A stretch of DNA of 64,000 bases from Phoenix dactylifera (lineage: Eukaryota > Streptophyta > Magnoliopsida > Arecales > Arecaceae): the NCBI RefSeq assembly GCF_009389715.1, contig NC_052404.1:10052480-10116479 (forward strand), written 5' to 3'. Positions 59,661 to 64,000 of this stretch are shown here, in pieces (the stretch's first letter is position 1; each line of letters begins with the position of its first letter). A model generated the notes under the pieces. The model made no database searches. It saw nothing but the letters and a program-made list of their open reading frames with translations, and was not told the origin of the DNA. The position numbers and the translations under genes are program-made.

Positions 59661-62600
59661 TCACCTGGGCTTTCGCTGTATTTGAATCTCAGGAGCCTGT
59701 TCCTCAATTTTCAGAGCATAGGGAATTGCCGAGCAAAATGATCTGGATGCCTGAGTTTCTGAGAAAGGTGCGGATTCAAAGAAGGTGCAAGTGCAAGGGT
59801 GCTTGAGATAATATGCAGGTCAGGCTTCTACTCAAAGAACACGTTTATAAAATGAATTCCCTCAAAAAGCATTTATACAATGAAAGCAAAACTAAAAGTA
59901 GGGCAATTCTAGGTGATGGGAACCAAAAAAATGATACCTGGTATGAGAATATAATGGTCAGATTTTCTTTTTATTTCTAGGAGATGTATATTTGATGATA
60001 CCATCGATTGATTGATAATCCAAGATTTGATGGAAAAAAATTGGATCTGGGCTAGGATGACAGATTTGGCAGGAAAAAAAGATTAGGATAATCCTAAGCG
60101 ATCTGATCCGAACATTTTTTACAGAATAGGCAAAAGAAGAATTTTAACCAGATAGAGAATCAGTGTTTTCGAACATAACTGCTATATAGATAAAAGTAAA
60201 ATAACAAAACAGAGATCAGACAAAACTTAAATACCAAATGCACAAAGAGGGATCAACGACGAAACGTGGAAAATTAAAGCTACATAGAAAGCAAAAGACC
60301 ACACTGGATAATAGGACTAATTTAAGTTGGGAAAGATACTGCAGACTTACCAGGGGAAAAATTGCAAAACAAAATACTTTAGGGGAAAAAAATAAGTTGC
60401 CAAGCAAAAGAACTCTCTGCCTCCTCTTCACCCTACTGATCTCAGGTTAAGCATTCATTTCCACATCACACATGGCAAACCTTGCCGATAGAGTCACAGA
60501 TCTATGGCAATGATCAATAAAATGGACATGGCTCCAATTAATTGTTTTAATATCTCTTTTATTCCAGGCAACAGAAATGACAATTGAATATAAAAGCCCA
60601 AGGATCTCACCTTCATCCTCAACAGGAGAAATGATACTCAGGTAAATCTCTAAGGATCTCATCAATAAGAGTAAATAAAAATGTAGATGTGCATGCATGT
60701 TTCTGTTTCTGTCTTTTGTGTACATGTCCGAGTCTTATGAGTACAAGCAAACCAGACATTCACATGCACAGTGCAGTTATTCCCACTGCCATCATATGAT
60801 ATATTTTTCTTCTGACAAACTTACAGTATTGTCAAAATCTAGACTTAAATGCTTTGAGGGGGAGTGGAAGGAAGGGGGGTGTGCAAGAAATAATTGATAT
60901 GATTAAAGAAATGAAAAGCGGCACCAAAAAGAAATTCCAGAACTCCATAAAGGCAATCTGGAAGAACTTGTGATTAGCATTTTCTTTTAATCAAAGATGA
61001 TAATGGGACAAAAAAAACTGTGACAATCTACATCTTGAACAAAGAACTTATCCATACATAGTTCAAAAATGTCAACAGAGAACTGAATGCAATTTCATCA
61101 TAACAATTAGGTCTAATTTGCTTTTACGGGTACTCATTTAAAGCATGGAAACTAGCTTGGTCCACGGACATTTTTAGAAAACAATTTTGCATCCATTACC
61201 AAATTTCATTCTTATGTCTCCCTAAAGAGATTTTCTTATTGTGTATAGAAAAGCAGAAGCATACGAATGCTATCTCCTGTCCTATTGACTTTCTTATAAA
61301 ATTTTGGTAAAGCACTTTGCTTTCTTGTTCTTTGTAAACTCTTTCAAGGCCTGGTAATCTAGAACCAATAGGTCTTCTATATATAGATCAATCACTACCA
61401 AGAAGCAAACTCCAACAGATGTTAGATGAAACCTTCTATCTGGGATTCTGATCCCCTGCATTGACTTAATAGCTCTAAACCATGTCAAGAACAAGTCTGA
61501 GAGGAAAGCATACCATGACAATTAGCAACAATTCTTATCCAATTATACAGGATTAGATGCATAAGTCCTTCTCTTTCCACTTAATGACTTTTGAAAAGCA
61601 TTCATGACAACTCTAGTCCATTATTCTATAGCCCCCCTCCTCTCTTATCCATGTTAACTTAATCCCTCAGTAGTTGGGGCCAAACCATCAATATATGGAT
61701 TCCATAACTAAGTTCTCAGCAACTCCGCCCATAAGCCTCCTCCTCCATCATACTCTTTATTCTCCCCAATTTCACAGAACGTCCATCTCAATATTCATAA
61801 TTCTACCGAATACATTGTGCATGCATTCACACTCTTCTCTGTAACATACTTCAAATTAACATAATAATGGACTACTTGTTTAAAATGATAAACTCTATTT
61901 TAAAAGAGAAAAAGAAAAGGGAACAGACAAATCTATATAAGATGGAAAAGAGGGAGCAAAATGCCAATTAGAAAGAGGATAATAAGGCAAGGGCACCTCA
62001 GAAGAGGACAAAAGATATTAAACAACAGAAGAGAAAACAAATCAATAAAAAAATTGAGCAAAACAATGCACCAGCAGGTGAGAGGAAGCAGAAAACATTA
62101 ATATAAACCTGCCGGCAAGAAGATAAAAAGTAAAAAGGGAAAAAATGTGAGGGCCTTGCATGCAAGTAAAATTCTTTTCTTCTCACTTTCCATACATTTA
62201 ACTGTTTAGGATACGGGAGTGAGTAGTAGGAGATCCACTTGTAGAAACCAATTCTTCACCACAGTAAGTGAAGGAAGAGCCTACAAGCCATAGAATACAG
62301 ACAATAGATTAGGTCGAATTACATATGATTAGGAAGTAATTCCTATTCCCCTGACTCTACTAGTTGTTGCTTTCAACATAGATACCTCCTATGGTTGTTA
62401 CATGGGATTATCCTCCTGATATAGGCATTTAGCTAAACTCTTTACTCTTTGATGGGATTCTCAGATCACACTCTTATATCAATAGGTAAACGTGACCTGG
62501 CAGTGACAACCTTGCAAGCCTCCCATTTTGGCATGTCCTCGCCCTTGATACTCAAAAGCCATTGCACTCTAAAGATTGGGAAGTTTAATAATCCCATATA

Positions 62601-63462
62601 ATTTCTGCTTTATTCAAATTTATGCAAAAATGCAAGCCTACCACTCTCTGTCGCAAAGCGCATTCGCATCTAAAGCTGATAAGCAATAGGTTAAATATTC
62701 AGGACTCCTAATCTGGGAACCATTCACAACAAATACTGCATCAAAATTATTTCATCACTTGCATAGCAACTGCTGTTACTTGACCTATATCTAGTTAATA
62801 ATTTTTTGGCTTTTGGAGGGGGGAAAAAAATGCAAACTCCCCCAAAGAGAGCAGCAGAATCACGAGAAAGAAAATGATAAAAGGATTTTGGTTCATTAAG
62901 ATTCGAAGTTATATACAAATCAATGCAGAAATAAAGGAGGTCAAATTAACAGATCCATAATAATAAAAGCCAGCAGATCTGCAAACGGGGATCATGAATG
63001 TTGAGATTTATTAAATGCTAGATGATGAAGACTGCAAAATAATGTATTGGTTTATTGCTTCATAGATAAATTAACAAATATGCTCTTCTAATGAATTCAT
63101 TGCTTATTTTCTATATGCAGAAATATCATCATAACGTTCCCACACATACATAAGCCCGAATTCAGGTATATCTACAGCCTTTGACATTTATTAATCATCA
63201 TCTCATCCATAAATTGCAAGCAAATCCACCATCCAAGAACGTAAGCCGATCAGCAAAATGATAGACACAAAAAAAAGACAGAATCTTTATCGCATAAAGA
63301 AAGATCTAGATCGAACCATGAACTGGAAACGATCTATTCTAGGACAGAAAATTTCAGTCTTGAAGGATCGTCCAAAAGGAAAGCTTGAGCTTGACCTAAA
63401 AAGGAAGGAAACGAAAACAAGAAAGCTTAGATCTTTTACAGACAGATCAGGCGGCGGGCGGA
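59661..63462. other. Intergenic sequence downstream of SEC61 beta
   Basis: AT-rich, with no convincing gene. The right end should include the SEC61 beta 3' UTR. Just right of the retrotransposon (59661-59830) a minus-strand frame stays open for about 50 codons, but it has no recognisable motif. Confidence 0.5.
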
Positions 63463-63792
63463 TCAAGAACCGCCGGTAGCCGTGGATCGATAGCGGTAGA
63501 GCTTGCCGAAGACGTGGAGGGCCGTAACGAAGCCGATGAAGCAGAGACTCATCACCAGCACGACCGTGGGCGTCATCTTGAGCCCCGGGGCGTCGTCGGT
63601 GTAAAACCTCAGCATGTTGCTCCCTCCGCCGGAGAACCCGCCAGCGGAGGCCCCTCCCCCGCCGCCGCCGCCGGCCCCCAGCCTCCTCCTCCGCATCCCC
63701 GCGGCCGCCGCCGCCGACCCCCGCGGCCCCACCGTCACCGGCCGCGCACCCCCCGCGTTCGACGATGCCTGCGACTGCGAACCCCTCGCCAT
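63463..63792 (-). CDS. SEC61B: Protein transport protein SEC61 subunit beta
   Basis: Small tail-anchored subunit of the ER protein-conducting channel (with SEC61 alpha and gamma). Single exon, 109 aa, longer than Arabidopsis homologues because of Ala- and Gly-rich stretches at the N-terminus. Signature: basic MRRRR after an Ala run, a Gly-rich linker, then [13 protein letters not shown], directly followed by the single membrane segment (about residues 74-97, [20 protein letters not shown]) and GKLYR. The C-terminal tail after GKLYR (YRSTATGGS) is somewhat extended. The start at 63792 is the first in-frame ATG and matches the family's MA/MV-type opening. It is co-oriented with the ER co-chaperone gene P58IPK to the left. 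Confidence 0.96.
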   Translation of the reverse strand: MARGSQSQASSNAGGARPVTVGPRGSAAAAAGMRRRRLGAGGGGGGGASAGGFSGGGSNMLRFYTDDAPGLKMTPTVVLVMSLCFIGFVTALHVFGKLYRYRSTATGGS

Positions 63793-64000
63793 AGTTGAGC
63801 TTCTTGGAATGACGGCAGGAAGAGAGAGAAAAAGGAGATGGCTTTGACATTTGAGAGAGAACGGAAGATGGTTTTGATTTAGCTTTCTTTTACCGCTTCG
63901 TTACCATAAGATCCGAACATCTCCCCCTCGCCGGGCGGTCGGAAGAGTCTAGCAAGAAGAGCGTTCTGGTGGTCCGGCGGAGCATGTGAGACAAGGATAA
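63793..64000 (-). promoter_or_regulatory. Leader and promoter region of SEC61 beta
   Basis: Minus-strand sequence directly upstream of the SEC61 beta ATG, with a GA/CT-mixed leader. No clear TATA box was identified; the region is cut off by the window edge. Confidence 0.4.

Noticed and set aside
59661-59830. Minus-strand frame next to the retrotransposon as a possible interrupted exon
   Set aside because: Open for only about 50 codons with no motif, and joining it across the empty site leads quickly to a stop; not enough to call a gene.

Overview
The window looks like nuclear DNA of a monocot. Genes are split by long AT-rich introns with GT-AG borders, coding starts and promoters are GC-rich, and the space between genes is full of plant mobile elements (LTR retrotransposons, a tRNA-derived SINE, MITEs). 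The gene complement and dispersed GTACC-rich repeats suggest a non-grass monocot such as a palm, but the species is inference.

Layout. All confident host genes are on the minus strand. (1) 4.2-37.5 kb is a cluster of phosphoinositide-specific phospholipase C (PLC) genes. PLC-1 (12279 to 4199) and PLC-3 (32491 to 24549) are complete nine-exon genes of 589 and 597 codons with the same exon order, phases and mostly identical exon lengths. Between them lies PLC-2 (21038 to 17514), which keeps only exons 1 and 2 and has lost a catalytic Asn. PLC-2 and PLC-3 sit on a direct segmental duplication (16484-23409 and 23859-37532). The left copy lost about 4.08 kb holding exons 3-9. (2) 33.8-37.1 kb, upstream of PLC-3, is a compact non-autonomous LTR retrotransposon inserted in the right copy; its empty site survives in the left copy. 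(3) 40.4-41.1 kb is a fasciclin-like arabinogalactan protein gene. (4) 43.5-52.9 kb is a nine-exon P58IPK/DNAJC3-type co-chaperone gene (477 aa) with a minisatellite in intron 1. (5) 55.2-59.66 kb is a young deleted Ty3/gypsy chromodomain retrotransposon with near-identical LTRs and a 5-bp target duplication. (6) 63.46-63.79 kb is a single-exon SEC61 beta gene.

Function. The PLC enzymes hydrolyse phosphoinositides at membranes in a Ca2+-dependent way. P58IPK and SEC61 beta both act at the ER translocon and folding machinery and are co-oriented neighbours apart from the retrotransposon. The FLA protein is a predicted GPI-anchored cell-wall glycoprotein.

The most informative part is the history readable in the PLC-2/PLC-3 duplication: a SINE shared by both copies (older than the duplication), then a MITE polymorphic between copies (left only), an LTR element (right only), a 4.08-kb deletion (left), a 127-bp deletion (right) and microsatellite growth. 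Together these account for the size difference of the two copies to within about 14 bp. I found no RNA genes, CRISPR arrays or prokaryotic features. Exon borders were set by eye from splice sites, reading phase and comparison between paralogues.
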